A stretch of 64,000 bases of DNA from Eumeta japonica. Lineage: Eukaryota; Arthropoda; Insecta; Lepidoptera; Psychidae. Location: the NCBI GenBank assembly GCA_005406025.1, contig BGZK01001022.1, positions 124,001 to 188,000 on the forward strand. Direction: 5' to 3'. The notes under the pieces were generated by a model that worked only from the letters and a program-made list of their open reading frames with translations, did no database searches and was not told the DNA's origin. A program made the translations under genes and the position numbers. Positions 11,451 through 26,400 of the stretch are shown piece after piece; positions within the stretch are counted from its first letter, which is position 1; the number at the start of each line of letters is the position of its first letter.

Positions 11451-14400
11451 ATGGATTTCCTGATCGGTGGCGTGGCGGGTGCTGGAGCAAGTTTCTTCAC
11501 CAACCCGATGGATGTCATCAAAACCCGTCTACAGCTACAGGGAGAGCTGAAAGCGCCCGATTCCTACAAAGTGCGATATAGGGGTTTCTTACACGCGATC
11601 TACGTCATCACGAAGATGGACGGCATTACGGCCCTGCAGAGCGGCCTCACTCCGGCCTTGCTCCTTGGGTTCTCTCTGAATTTTGTACGGTACCTACTTT
11701 TTAAAAATTACTCTTTTAGAGTGAGAAATCTTAAGGTTACATTGGGTTATTTTTGAATTTTGTACGGCATCTAAATTTTCGGACATTTTTTCAAATTACT
11801 CTTTTAGAAATTTAATGTAAGTGATGAATACAGCTCAAAACTCTTAAACCATGAAGTTCACCCTCAGCAATAATCTAAGCCTAATTGTATAAGAGGCCTA
11901 CATTTTGACTGCGAATATTCGCGTAGTACACTTTACGTCAGCTATATTCGTAACATAAATAGGTGTCTGGCTTTAGCGGTAGGTCGCTTGAAAATACAAT
12001 GTGCAATTCGAATATGATAAGAAACAACTAGCCTGCCACGAGAGCTGGAGATGCAAACGAAAAACGTCTATTTTAATTATTATCCCAATTGACTTTAATG
12101 ACACCTCAATCGGCAACCAAAAAACAGTCAGTTTACATCTCAAGCTAAATTAGTTAGTTCTATGTTAACTAAGAACTCGAGACCGCTAGGTCAAAATAAT
12201 TTACGGTAATAACGGTCTGACCTGTATGTACTTCCTGACATGAAAGTTTCACGACACAAATTTCATTAAACTTATGATATTGTAATATAGAATGACAATA
12301 GCCTAAAATATGTAAGTATCAATATCTTAGACTGTTAATGCGCATCAAAACACTAAATATTGCACTTGGAATCCTCAAAGTAAACAAGTGCTGTAAATAC
12401 CAAATTACTACGATATTTATAAATAATGTGAGGTAAGAAGCTAACTTCAGAACAAATAAAACGTTCAATATAGTACAAGTTATCCCGGCTTAGAGATTTT
12501 AGGTTCCATGTTAAGAGAAAAGGAAAAATAATATTATAGCTTATAGCACCCTGGGCCTAATACGAAATGGACGGCGCCACTCTGCCGAAGTAGCGGTGAT
12601 TACTAGTGACTATGTTTGCACTTATGGGGGCCTTATCTTGATGTAGACCCTGATGCCTTCATACATCGCATAATTAGTGTGTACATTAAACATATTTTAA
12701 TATATGTTAAAATATGTTTTATAACTAGCTCGTAGCCATGTATATGGCTACCAAGCTAGTGCCAAAAATGTTATAGTAACATATTTTTAGAGCAAAGGAG
12801 TATCCTCCTTTGATGAACAAGAAGGATGGACAAAGGACAAAATTAAAGCAAGCAGCGTGAAATAGCTTAACTGTACTGAATATTTCTTGCGTTGATTTAG
12901 TTTACCGAATCCAAATGCTATTGAAATCAAATTCGAATAAAATAAGTCAGATCCCAATTTCGTGTATATACTATTCCCATAGCAAATCTGCTACTCCTTC
13001 CAAAGTTAAGTTTCAAAATTTATATTATATTCCCAAACCTTGTAGTAGAAAACTTAAAAAGCAATATTAACTATACTATTCTTTATTTTTTTTTTGTATA
13101 GCATTTTTGAGGAATTAAAGAGTTTCTGACTCACCAAAGAGTAGGTCGTCACCGCCTATGGACACTTATAACCCCAGAGGAATCACTAGTGCGTTGGCGG
13201 CCTTTTGGCTAAAAATAGGTATCTAATGAAGGGGAAATTGAGGAATGTGGGAAGGGAAGGAAGGGAAGTGAGGTGATAGAGAGGAAAAGGGGTGATGGAG
13301 GGAGAGAGTGGTTTACCGGAACGCAGCCAAGTTGACCACAACATACCATTATTTATTATTTTCAGAATAAATAAAAAAATATTTGTAAAAGTCAACTAAA
13401 TTGAACCCTTTTTCCTCATGTTCACTGGTTTTCGATTCTACTTGTAAACCTAAATTTTGAGTGCACCGTTCTTAACTTTTACTTTTCTCATCTTAATAAA
13501 ATACACATTTTCTTTTGAGATCAAAATATTAAGCGATTTTGAAATACTTCTTGCACCTATGATAAGATTTAAATTTTTATCGTAATTTCTGTAATTGGAT
13601 TGTACAATTTATAAATGTTATCCATTTTATGTTTAACAATAATTTACTTGTTACCAAATGATAATAAACATGTAACAAATTTTTCGCATTAATGTTCTTT
13701 CCATTCTCTTGTAAGATTTGTGACCTTTTTTATAAACACTTAAGTTGAAAATTAAATTCGTTATTATATCTGACTAATAGTTAACAACTGACAATATAAC
13801 GATTACGTTTTGAAAAACAATACTTGCATAACATTTATGATCGTATAAAATCATTGTTAACTTTCAGTTTAGGACTTTACCGGAAAGTGGAACGATTGGG
13901 TTGGATTAACGACGAAAATGGTGGAACTAGTGTATGGAAAGCTGCTTTCTTAGCAAGTGTCTCCGGTGGCCTATCAGGCATCACTGCAACGCCAAGTTTC
14001 GTCGTAAAGGCCAGGTAATTTAAATATGTCCTTAGAAGTCACTTAACATTAATATTCTCAAGTCATTTCGATAAATATTATTTAAATATTTTATGAAATT
14101 TAGATAAGTAACAATGAATAATAAACCCGACGAATTTTCCAACTAAAACGTAAATCTTTAATGCATTTAAGCACACTGTAAATTAAGTTAATATGCAAAC
14201 ACATATTTTTATTCTTAATTTGTCAGCTAAAAAAGTAAATATATTAAAAGATGGTCTCATAACGATTAGTGTTTTATTAATTCCTTTTATCTAAAATTGG
14301 TATATAATATAGTATAAAATATCGTAAAAATCGACAATCTCGGAAAACGGATTAAGCCCTTTTTGATTTTGTGAACATGACAAAGTTTATGTCCGATGTC

Positions 14401-17400
14401 TATGAGTTGATTGTTGATGAACCCGAAAAATAGACTGACAGATTATGCAGATTCAATTTAGAGATATTGAGAGGCCACACAGAAATTTAGAATACTTGGA
14501 CAGCATTCGAGTTATCTTCGAATTCATACTGTTTTTATGTTATGTTATAAAGTTAGGTAACTTCCTAAAAACCATAGGGTTTGTTCAAGCATATTGCTAG
14601 TGATGATAGCAAGTGCCAGATGGAATTGTAACGGAGAGGATTATTAACCGCTGCTCGCCGTTGAGCCAGGGATTCGTTCAAAAAGGAACCTGGACTCGAT
14701 CGATTCGACGAGCACTACGGCGGTGGAGCAGGGACTTGTTGAAACAACTTTCTTCAGAGAAACAAAGAGGATATGGAACCATCCAGCGATTTCTCACTTT
14801 TTCTTCCATGCACTGTCTCCAAAATGAGTCGCATGATTTTTTGCAGTTCTACCCGTGGGAAGGGGAAGGAAGAACAAAACCCATTATGGGCCGTCCGTAT
14901 GCCTGAGCACACAGAGTGTGTCCGACTTTTATGGACTAAAAACTAAAAACCTCCTAAACTACTTTGCCATAGGCTAGGGCTCTTTTAACTTCAACTAACG
15001 CTGCCTGACCGGCGTGGAGATGCCGTCGATGTATGACTATACGGTGGGTGCCTTTTAAAGGCACGTTGGCATAGTAGTCACGGAAGGGCGTCAACAGAGA
15101 CTGGGCCCTCGGTTGGGGATGCCGGGAGGCGCGGGAAACGTACCGAGTTGTTGACATCTGAGGGCCGAGTATTGGGATGTTTCTTATTCCTATTTTTCAA
15201 ACATGTTATTTATTTCTATGGGCCTTTCAATCTCAGCAATCAAGTCGTTGAGAGGATCGGTTAAGGCATTTCGTGGCCCTCTAACAAAATATTGTGGAGA
15301 GGATGCTTCATAACGTAATATGAAATGTCAGTAGCTATTCTGCAGAATCTGTTCTATAGGATTTGAAGTATATTAAGTGTCTGACGGACCGGGCGCAAGC
15401 GAATGGAATACCTAACGTTCCGTTTTTTTTTTGTTTGCTGGTCGACTAACTATTTGTAGGAGCGACACCTCGGCAAATTAGGTCCTAAAAATGATACCTT
15501 TGAACACTAGGTGTCTATAGAAGCGAAGAGTTTCACATCCGATGTGCCAACACTTATGCAGTGTACTATAGCAGGTTGCAGAGAATGCAGTATATTAATG
15601 CGGTGCAGTGCAGAATTTAGTGCAACATGCAACTGCATTTTTATATTATTATCTACAATTTCCAGATTCTTCCTTCAAAGAGTAACTAATCAGACGGTTC
15701 GATTTTAATCCAATCGAATCGAGACGATCCGGATCTGCAAATATATATTCAATCAGAAGCCACACCATCAAGACAGCTATGCTATTTTTCGACATCGATT
15801 CCGGGCCGTGCCGTGACGGACGCCGCTTTTCGGCAGTTCATTCACGGGTCTTCTACACCCTGCTGTAGGTGCAGGTGCGGGTATGAGCCTATGGCTCGAA
15901 CTCGGACTTCATCTCGGGAGGGAGATTACTCTCTCGGGTCTCGATATGACGATTTGCAGTCAGCCATTGGGTGTTCTGCAGGCGCCGACAGGCATGCGCG
16001 GTTGATGGAATCATGCACCGTCGGACGCCTTTTCGGGGTTAGAGGGGCAGAGGGTGCGGTCGATTACGCTGTGCTCGGCTTGTGTGTGTGTGTCGATCAA
16101 TCGGCTGTCCATGTGGCAGGAGTTCGAATATCTGTCCGTAGTTGTCACGATGACACGATGACGATCCAGACGTCTTCACTCACAAGCTCGTCTTCTATCA
16201 ATTTCAGTTTGTTCTTCTCTTTTTATTCGGGATTCAGTTGTATTCGTGGGTCGCTTCGTGATGGTTTCCGTCGCAGGTGTAGACGCCAAACCACCTACGA
16301 ACGCGCGCGCATCATTGCGCATGCGCATACCGGCAGGTGGAGGGGGGCACCCGGCATGAGAGGCGGTAATCGACGAAGGCTGCGCACGTCGCCTACCGTC
16401 CAGCTACTGCTAACATCACGTGCAGCGGTCCGCTCCATACGGCTCAAGCCGCACACACTACCGACCGCCGACCGCAGGTCAAGGCTGCACGCATCGGCGA
16501 TCGCTCCGCGCAGATCTAACCGAGCACGCCGTCGATCGCTGATCAGGCTATCCATGCATCCAACAGCAGCAGTCTAGGTAGCACAAATCAGCGATCTGCT
16601 GCCTTCATACCTCTCGCTCCGTCGCGGTGTTCTTCATGATGTTAGGTGTTCATGTTCACGACAGGTGAATCCGGCTTCTTAGGGCTTTCAGACCCCGTCA
16701 GGGTGGTCAGTGCAATCGGCGAGGACCATCCCCCGAAGTGTCGGTTCGCAATTTAAAATCGTTCCCACGACGTAGGACGTCACGCAGGCGCCTCGCCGTC
16801 CGCAGCGTGGTAGGCGCGCAGCGTCGGCCGCATTCAGCGTCCATGGAACGCAGTGAGCGGCCGTACCAGTGCGTTTTCGTAAACACGTCCGTGGCGGCCG
16901 TGTCGCCTGCATTTTAATATTCAAAGATGTGGCGACATTGGCTTTGGAGCTATATTTGTCCGGGGATCTCAAATTTGAGGGTAGTTTCCGTACGCAGGTC
17001 GGTCTGGGGCGCGGCGCTTGTGTTCGGTAGCACGCACGCGTGCATGGCGGCCTGCATAAGAGCCTGTCCACATCTCCACATCACGACGTCGTCAACGTGG
17101 AACGGCGCGGTAACGTGCCACGTTACGTTGCAGCGTCGTGCTAGTACGGCAACGTCGCCGTGGGACGACGCGTCACGTCGGCCGACGTGGCTCAATTCGA
17201 TGAGCCAAGTCGAACATCTTTTTTCTTCAACCTCTCTCTCCGTCATTTTAACAATAGTAGAATCAGAATACGTCTTAAGCGGTCCATATCTAAAATGAGA
17301 CTGACGTACGTCAGTGAAGAATGTAGCAGAATTTTACAAGGGACGGTGACGTGCAACGTTGCTACGTCGTGACGTGCATTTTTACGTCAAGTTAACGTAA

Positions 17401-20400
17401 ATTTGCACGTTACGTCAACGTACCGTGCCACGTTACCGCACCGTTCCACGTTGACGACGTCGTGATGTGGATATGTGGACAGGCTCTTAGCCCCCGTGGG
17501 CGTCGGGCGTGACCTCGATCATCACTAGTTGTCGGAGGTATTCACGAAGTCGATCGCACTCGCGGGAGCTGAGGTTATCCGAATGGTCGGAGCCACACGT
17601 CCATCCACTATGAATATCTGCCATCGTATGCCTATTCGGCAGCCCTGAAATACTACCGTCAGTGATCGACGGACCTAGCGTCATGAGAGCCACCAATTTC
17701 TATTTCACGTAATCAGCTTCTTAAATGATTACCGAATCTATACTGCACACGTGCATGATGGCTTTTAAAAGTAAAACTCATGCAAACTCATCTTAATTTA
17801 CGAATAATTGGACATTCTATTATAAACGTCTCCATTCTCGTACCGAGCATCTTTTTCTCGAGGCTCTCGTGCGACCTGTTTGAACTGTTAGAGATTGAAG
17901 TATTGTGAAGAATTTTGTGAAGATTGAAGAATTGAACTTAAAGATAAACAGCAAGCGTGTTACAAGAACGCGCAAAATTAAACACAGTCGAACTACAGAA
18001 CGAAACACCAATGAGTGCGCCGACAAGCTGGTCGTCGGAAACCGGCAAGTCAAGTACGTCGTCGACGCACACGTAGGACCACGGCACGAACGAAAACTTG
18101 AGTGAAAGTTCGCCCGGGCGGGAAAGAATCGATGAAGAGGTTGAATATTTACATGCGGATACAAGATTCGATCAAGTCGACGCTCCGATCCCAGCTAGCG
18201 CGCCCGATACAATACGTGGCCCTCTAGCGGCAAATATGTGAAACCACAGTCCCACACGTGAAGTGAACATTGGCGATTCAAATCGAAATGTGAACGTGGC
18301 GCGACAGAGAAAGGTGTCACGTTATTAACTCAACTGAAATTTGAGCAATTGGAAAGTAAACGGATAGCTGCATGAGCCGCAACCGCGCGTACGAAAATGT
18401 TGCTCTTGCGCTTGCACGCGGACAAAGAGGATTCGGGCGATTTAATTGAGTGTGATAACGCGTCCCATTTATCCGAAACGGATACACTTGCGAAACAGAC
18501 CATTATATTGGGCGATATTGAGCCCGCACCCGAATCGAATCCGACGTTAGCACCACCACCGCCGACGGCGCCATGCAGCGAAACTAATAATGCATCTCCA
18601 CGTAACACCGACTCGAACATGAGTGAATTGATATTGGCCGATGCGATCATATTCGCGATTAAGTTAGCGAATAAAGAGACGTCAAGAGTCGTATGCGAAC
18701 TGCCTAAAACTCTGGTGGATCTGCCGACTTTCAGTGGAAATGTTAGCGAATGGATCGCATTTCGTGCGGTATACAATGACACGTTGGGATTATTTAGTAA
18801 TGTGCAAAGCGTAGCGCGGATCCGGAAAGCGCCCGAAATGACCGATAAGATAGTTGATAAATTCAACGGTATTTTGAAATTCAAATAGTGCGAATATAAA
18901 GATTCTCAGGACATCGACGAGTCTGAACTTGTAATGTTGTCCACTTTTTTGAATAAGACAGCCGACCAGTGCAGCGCCTCCATGCCATTAGAGAAAAGCG
19001 GCAGTCGAAATTTTAGACCTACACCGGAACGACGCCCGCGTAGAACGAACGCATTGTGAAGTACGACAACGACAATTCGAATTTGCACACTGCCTTTCAA
19101 CCATCGAATCGGTCTACTGTGAATGTGAAAATGATACGTCGGCTTTGTAATAATTAACACGGCTTACCCGAGTGTGGTGAATTTGTGAAGTTGAATATGA
19201 GTGAAAGATGTAACACTGCAAAAAAGCTTCGCATGTGTTTCCGATGCCTGAGGGACCGTCACATGCAAGCTGTAAGCAGAGGAAAGCCCTGTAAGACATG
19301 TCGAAGCGGACATCATAGGCTACTCCACCAAGGGCGGACTACGAGAGAGGTCATTAGGGAAGCGCCAAGACGACAACCGTCGTCATTAAGCACGCAGCAA
19401 TATCTTTAAATAATGTCAATAAAATGCGTGCATATTTGAAGATTATTCCGGTCGAGCCGTATGGCTCCAAAGGGTTGATGAAGGTCCACGCACTCTTTGA
19501 CGAAGGTTCCACGTTCATCTTAATCGACGAACAGGTGGCGAATCGAATCGATGCGAAAGGACGCCGCGAGACATTTCACGTCTCAAGTGTTGGTGGTAGT
19601 GAAATAACTGATGAAGGATCCCGGGTCATTCGAGTTAAAATTAAAGGCCTATCTTCTCTAAATATGAAATACATGACAGCTCAGACTGTGAAAAACTTGA
19701 AACTGGCACCGCAACGCGTAGAGCGCACCACTGTCGCAGCCTGCTCGCTTTTGACAAACATCGCCGAAAGTCTGATTTATGACGCCGCCGCACCTTGCAT
19801 CTTGATCGGTCAGGATAATTGGGGCTTAATTATGTCTTGCTTGCTTATGGCTTGATTATGATTAATTTTTGGGTGTACTCATCCGATTTAAACAAGGACG
19901 CGTAGTGGTGTATGCCGACATCAAAGAAATATTTCTGTGGGTGAAAATGAGATAGGAATCTCAACACCTGAGAATTTGAAATTGAGTACCCGGAGGCGTG
20001 TAAAACGATACGATTAGATCACTACCTTGATTTTTTTTTTTAAAGTTTCGACACTATTGAGGAAGTGAAGCGTGTTTCAAAACAAGTTTACGAGGTTTGA
20101 AAGAAAGCGGCCTTCGAGTTACGTGGTTGGGTGCGTAACAAAATTGAAGTCTTGAATGAGATGTCCGACACACGATATAATGATAATATGCAACTCGAGG
20201 GCGATACACATATTGAAAAAATCCTTGGTCTACACTGGGACATCAAGAATTACACCCTGGATTTTAACCTTGGTCTGCGGAATGTAGTTTCGCTAATAAT
20301 AGGAAAGGTTCGCGTCACTCCATTAAAAATAATATCGATTCCTCGGCTCGAGTTGCAAGCGGCGCTATTGAGCGTTCGATTGGCTTTATCGATTTGAAAC

Positions 20401-23400
20401 GAAATAGAATTGAATATGACCCAAAAGATAGTTTGGACCGATTCTCGAACAGTTTTATTTTGGATCCGATCCAACCCACAATCGTTCATACCATTTGTGG
20501 CTCATCGCCTGGCCAAATCGGAGGAACACACGACGGTAAAATGTTGGAGGTGGGTGCCTACGAAATTGAACGTCGCCGATGACACGACAAGCGGCCCGCC
20601 TACCGACTTCGATGAAACGCACCGGTGGTGTGCTGTGGCCCGATTTCCTGCGCAAAAACGAAGATGAATGGTCGCAGGAAATTATTGAAAGTGATTGACC
20701 GACGGGGAAGGAAAGGTCATATACGACATTGACAGTGTCCGACTCGCACGGACTAAAAACCCCCTGAAACGTTAAGGCGCCTGCCATTTTAGCCCATAGG
20801 CTATGTAGGCTTTATCTAAGCGGCCATAAGGCACAGAGGTGCCAACGGCGCGAAGGTCATGAAATCTTTCCGGTTTATCATAACGTAATAAAAGAATAGG
20901 TGACGGTGTTGCCCCGGGAAGAGGAAAAAATAATTATAAACTTACCGATTACCATGTGTAATTGATTTAAAAATAGACGACGCTTATAAAGCGTAGTGGA
21001 GGGGGTGACAAAAAACCGGTATATCTAACGGTTCCAGTTGAGAGCTTTATGCCCTTACACCACTGAATTTAAATTTAGAAATCCAAAAATGACCTATAAC
21101 CGTTACGTGAAAACGTAACGTAACATTATTGAATTAAATGCGGCATTGGATTGACCATCAATAACAGAGTTTGACCGCTAACCGTGACGCTGAGCAAGTC
21201 CCTCCCCCAAAGACTGCTGCTGGTCAAAATGCGGTCGCCCTCACGTAGTCAATAGTTAACTACTTAAGCGTATAAAACACATGAAATAACTAAAATAGCG
21301 ATCGGCGGAGCCCGACACTCCGGAACGCGGTTCGAAAGAACACTGCACACACAGTAACACACTGTACTAAACGGTGGTCCAGGGGACTGAACCGAAGGCG
21401 ATCGCGATGGCAGAACAACCGGAACGATGCGTATTTTTTATTTTTTTTGGTTTGATGCGCAGGAAGTGTAAAAATCTTCACGGACGAAAGATACGCGGCC
21501 ACGCGACCTACAGACCAGGTTATGTGGGATTTTTACCCACTAAAAAGCACTCCCTTGGGGTGACTCTATCGTTAAAGCTAACACTATAACCATAGTACTG
21601 AATAGCTATGCTGGACGTCAAAGCGAAAGCTGCAAACTATGCACTCGGGTGCAATGTACAAAGTTTAGGGGACTTCGCGTCGCGTGGGTGAGTGGTGTTG
21701 TGATTATTGACCAAGTTTACCGACTCGGTGTGGGATGGCTAGTGATATTATATTTTGGACGGGTTAAATTTTGCTATTTTTAATCGCCTCCACGAGCGGG
21801 GCGTATTCTGCTAAAATTAGGATTTTCTCCACGAGATTCGCGGCGGCCTTAAATTTGTTGGTGAGTAACACTATCTCCCCGATGTCGATGATAGAGATCA
21901 CCGACATCAAAGCTTTGATGTTCTCGGAGGGGGCGATGTTAGTCGACGGGTCCTTACGGAGGCCCGCCGTCGCTTTCGCGTATGATAAATTTTGCGTGAC
22001 CGCGCGCGGGCGCTCGGCGCGGCGCGGCTTGACCGGCGGAGGGAGGGTTTTATTATTATTGATGTTGCTGTGTGCATTTTCCCTCTTAGGCGCTCGGGGA
22101 CAACCTAAGTAGTTAGCCGTGTGGCCGGATGACTTACAAAGGACACAGGCGGGCGGCCCGTCTGTGCCTTACGATGCGTAATTTTCATGACGGCGCTTTT
22201 ATAGTGCCCCACCCCCCACTGTTCTAGTGGAAGGTGAGGCAATACGCACAGCAATTTTTTCCTCTTTATTTTAATTATGAGCGGCATCGAATATGCTTAG
22301 TGTCTAATTATTTTAATAAAACAGAACTAAAATCTTATTTATGCGGATTCCTATTTCATAAACAATTATTAAGAAATTTTGCAATACATAAAAAATAAAC
22401 CAATCATATAATCGTTTTCTATGTATTCGCAAATACAAAACCTGCATATATAGAAAACATTGCAAATATATGAGCAAACCTACAAAGAAACATAATTTAA
22501 ACAATAGTTATTATCAAGTAGCAATTTAGTAAATCATAATGTTGATTTTTGTGGCCTCTTCTTACAAGGATTTTTAGTGTTTCTCTTTTCGTAAACAAGC
22601 TTAGAATCATTGAAAGTGCTGTGGAAATAAAAATTCTCGATGTACAATGATGTTGTTATTCATAGTCCAGGAGCAAACGAGCAGGCGAATTATCAGAGAG
22701 TAGACGCCGTTCATAGACACTCGCAACTCTAGAAAGTCACCAGTCCGTTGCCGGCCTTTTGGGAGGCAATAAGATATTTAATTAAGGGGGATCGGGTCTA
22801 TGGAAAGGGGAGAGGGAGAGTGGGCCATCGTAACTTTCACTCACTGGACTAAATGCAACAGCGGAAGCTGCTACTTAGCGTCCATAATGTGTAAGAGTAC
22901 CGTATTTCACCGGTCCAACCGGACAATTATTGTGCTGTAACCAAGTTGGCCGTAATATAGTTACAAATACTGTTATTTAAAATGTACCTACATATAACTT
23001 CTCTACATTCCTCTACACTTCTCCACATTCTACCTTCTCTACATTTATAACTTTGTTCTATTTCGTGATTCACTTAATTCAATTTCCAGAATGCAAGTGT
23101 CACCAAACTCTAGTATTGCCGTTGGTCACCAACACAAATACAAGAATACCTTGGATGCGTTTATCCAGATTTTCAAAAAAGACGGTGTAAAAGGCTTTTA
23201 CGCAGGAGTTAATGCGACTTGCATAAGATTGGCTGTAAGCAGTGCTGTTCAAATAAGTTCATTTACTGCGTAGGTACTTATTTTATTAATTTGTCATGTT
23301 TATTCTACACGTATTTTTAAACTATTAACAATAAATTAAACGTTGCCCATACAGAAATAAAAACAGGCCTTTCGATTTTTATTAAGGTTGTTAGCAATAA

Positions 23401-26400
23401 TGTGGTAAATTATAGTATCAATGCTGCCTCGTGCACGCCGTTTTCAAAACGCTTAATTGCATAATGAACAAACTTATTTTTTTAATTCACTATATGTCAT
23501 ATTTAATGCCTGTCAAATTTTCAAAATAATTAAAAGTGGTGGGAAAATAATTACGTCTCTAAAATATGTACTTGACATTTATATTCATAACGTTATTACA
23601 TGTCGTGTTATATACAAAATAAGGTAATTTAATGACCACTTGATCACATCGATCAGTAACATTTTATCTTATCAAAATGTTGTTTAAACAATTTATTCGT
23701 TATTAATTTAAATATTCTTAATTCAATTGAACATAAACCAAATGTAGAATGTTGTTCGGCTATTTATTTGTAGTTAAAGCTATATTTGTAATTATACTGT
23801 AACAAAAGGCAACATTTCCTAACCTTCTAATATGTTTCAGTGTAAAAGAACTGTTACTTCACACGCACCATGAGCATTTCGTGAACTCCAACGCTTTGCT
23901 GGCGTTCAGCGCAAGCTCCGTGAGCGGTTTGCTGGTGGCGATCGTCATGTGTCCTATGGACGTCATCACGACTAGATTATACAACCAGGGTATGAATTCC
24001 TTTTAACGAACCAAAAATAGAACAAATTATCTAACTATTCAAAATTGAGATTTAATCAGATATCGATATGTTGCGGTCCTAGTAAGCTATTCCCACAAGT
24101 TTTACGATAATATCTATGACTGAGCAGGTGTGTGCGAGCATGTGAGTGTGGGTGTGCGGGAGGAGGGTGTAGCGCAATCACCCTGTTTTTAATTCAGCGC
24201 GAACAAACCTTTATTTACTGCTGATAGTGGTCGCAGTATAAATTTGTAATAGCTCTTATTATTATAGTGACATGTAGCTAAATATAATTAGCATCACAAA
24301 AATATTTTTGTTAGTCTTTGATTTCAAATATAGTTATCTATGATGATACGTAAACTTCGGAGACATTCCAATCATGTACTGAGCAGTATTGGTGGCCCTG
24401 CAAAAGACAGTCTTTGTATATAGCATGTGAATCATTATTACATGCTTCATTATCATAAGCGTCGTGGGAAGTTGCCGTTACGCAGCCTTTTCTAAGGCAC
24501 GGGCTGGAACCAAACCAAAAAATAGTGCAAAAATATAGATAGCTTCATAGAACATCGCTCATTTCTGTACCGACAAAAGAACCCGAGCTGTCTTAATTCT
24601 TGTTGGTCAAAATATAGGCCTCACTACCGTTCCTACTATAAACGACAAATCCGAACATCGATAGAATACAAGGTGGCGTCCATTGATTACGTGAGGCAGG
24701 GTATCGAGCTGAATCTCACCCAATCTTACGGGGAGAAAAGAAGTCTCGCCAAATATCACGTAATTTTTTTTCACAAGAAACAGTTTAAAATTGCCGAAAA
24801 ACTGTATTAAACTGAACATGTTTTTTCACTAAAATGTGGCTAAATACTACACAATAAATTTATCAAGCTACTGAGATTCTGAGGTGTGCAGGCGATAATG
24901 GTTTAAAGCGGCTAAACCAGTGAGGCTGATGAAGTAGTTGATTTTATTGACAATCACATGGACATATCATTCACTAATAACAATTGAGTAAATTATGTTT
25001 TTTTTTTTTAATAAATCCAACGCAATGAAGCACAGATTAACTAATGTATTTATAATAAAAATATGCATTTCAAAAAATCTCACGTAAGATTAAGGGTAGG
25101 GGAAGGGCTCAAGCTAATTCTCACCAAGAGGGAAAGGCGTCGAAAAATCATCAAAATCGCATTTGCGAAAATAGCATTTACGCCTGAACTTCAATTGCAT
25201 TAACAATACACAGGGTTATAGCTACATTATACGACATTATCTCGGGAGATATCTCTGAACCGGCGTTGTCACTAGGGGTCACTTGCATTATTTTAAAAAT
25301 TAAAATTAGACGTAAGGCCTGTTTGTTTTTAAAAATTAAGGTCGAATCAGTATATAAAATCCGGGCCGTCAGTGAATTCATACTGATTTACTAAAGCCGA
25401 AAGAGTTGTGAATAATTTTACATAGAAGTAAATTGCATATTGGAATCTGACGTAAAACACTTTTTACACAAAAACAAATATATTTTTATATGAATACTAG
25501 AAAAATAGTAATTGAAAACTGTGAGAAATTTTAAATCATAAAATAAACATGCATTACTAAATTATTATCTATGCCTAGAGAAGCCAGTGAAAAACAGCTA
25601 GTATATATCTACGTAAGCATAAAGGAATGTAAGTGTTTGTTTCTTATCGAGCTTGAAAAGCTAAAGCTAAAAGCTAATTATTGATGGCTATATTGTTGAG
25701 GGTAAAGAAGATAAAAGGTATATAGAATGGAATTTATTATGTATCTTTTGGCAAAAATACATAATTTCCTCCCCTTATAAAACACTTTAGACAAAGAAAC
25801 CATATTTATTAAAGTAGCCGTTTCTGAGAAAAATATCTTAGAACATCTCCTTAGAAATGTCGTACTGACAGCCATAGAACAGCTGAAGCGTAAGTACTGC
25901 CCCTTAGCGCGCTGCGCGGCCGGCCACCCGATCACGCCCGCGCTTGCAGTCTGACCTAGCGTTTATTAAGGTTATGTCTATACTATTTTATATTATTTGT
26001 AAGTATATTTTCAATGACATTCTCATTATGATTACTTTGGCAAAGTAGTTCTAAAAAAAAGGGGATTGTGTATATTTGCGAAAAGATGTATAATAAAATC
26101 CATCCTATATACATTTTCTTGATTATAAATTTGAAAATAGCACACAATTTAGGGATTGGCTGACGAGAACAATGGTTTCCGAGATTTTCTTTCGTAAAAT
26201 CAAAAGTATTTAATTTATTTTTTGTTCTTCAACAGAAAGCGCGGGTCCAAACAGAAAATATACAAATTATCATGGCATGATGGACTGCCTAAAAAAAAGC
26301 TTGCACAAAGAAGGAATATTCGGCCTTTATAAAGGTATAGGACCGTTCTACCTTCGGATAGCGCCACATACGACATTAACATTAGTTTTATGGGATGTGC

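Larger units (their letters stand above)
17800..20690 (+). mobile_element. Broken BEL/Pao LTR retrotransposon
   Basis: Fragments occur in canonical order on the plus strand: gag-like at 18397-18888, zinc knuckle region at 19185-19409, aspartic protease-like at 19424-19855, and reverse transcriptase/RNase H-like pieces at 20131-20640. They are separated by stops and frameshifts, and the main RT core and integrase are missing. LTRs were not identified with confidence. The element is not functional. Limits are approximate. Confidence 0.75.
14610..22640. mobile_element. Composite ~8-kb retroelement insertion in intron 2 of gene B
   Basis: Homology with gene A's intron stops after GCATATTGCTAGTGATGATA near 14610 and resumes with the AGTCCAGGAGCAAACGAGCA block near 22660. 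In gene A the two flanks are adjacent (about 1560-1610). The added DNA is clearly more GC-rich than the surrounding intron. It contains, in order, a LINE 3' end, a GC-rich element on the minus strand with a nested TIR element, a broken BEL/Pao element, a second LINE 3' end and a LINE ORF1 fragment on the minus strand. Confidence 0.7.

Noticed and set aside
15813..16577. 254-codon plus-strand frame
   Set aside because: It is antisense to a GC-rich retroelement that recurs at 52-53 kb; GC-rich repeats leave long chance frames and the other copy does not keep this one open.
17820..18164. 114-codon minus-strand frame
   Set aside because: Antisense to the leader of the BEL/Pao remnant, with no domain.
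24669..25090. Possible TIR element in intron 4 of gene B
   Set aside because: Only one end resembles known-looking element ends; a matching inverted end and a target duplication could not be identified.
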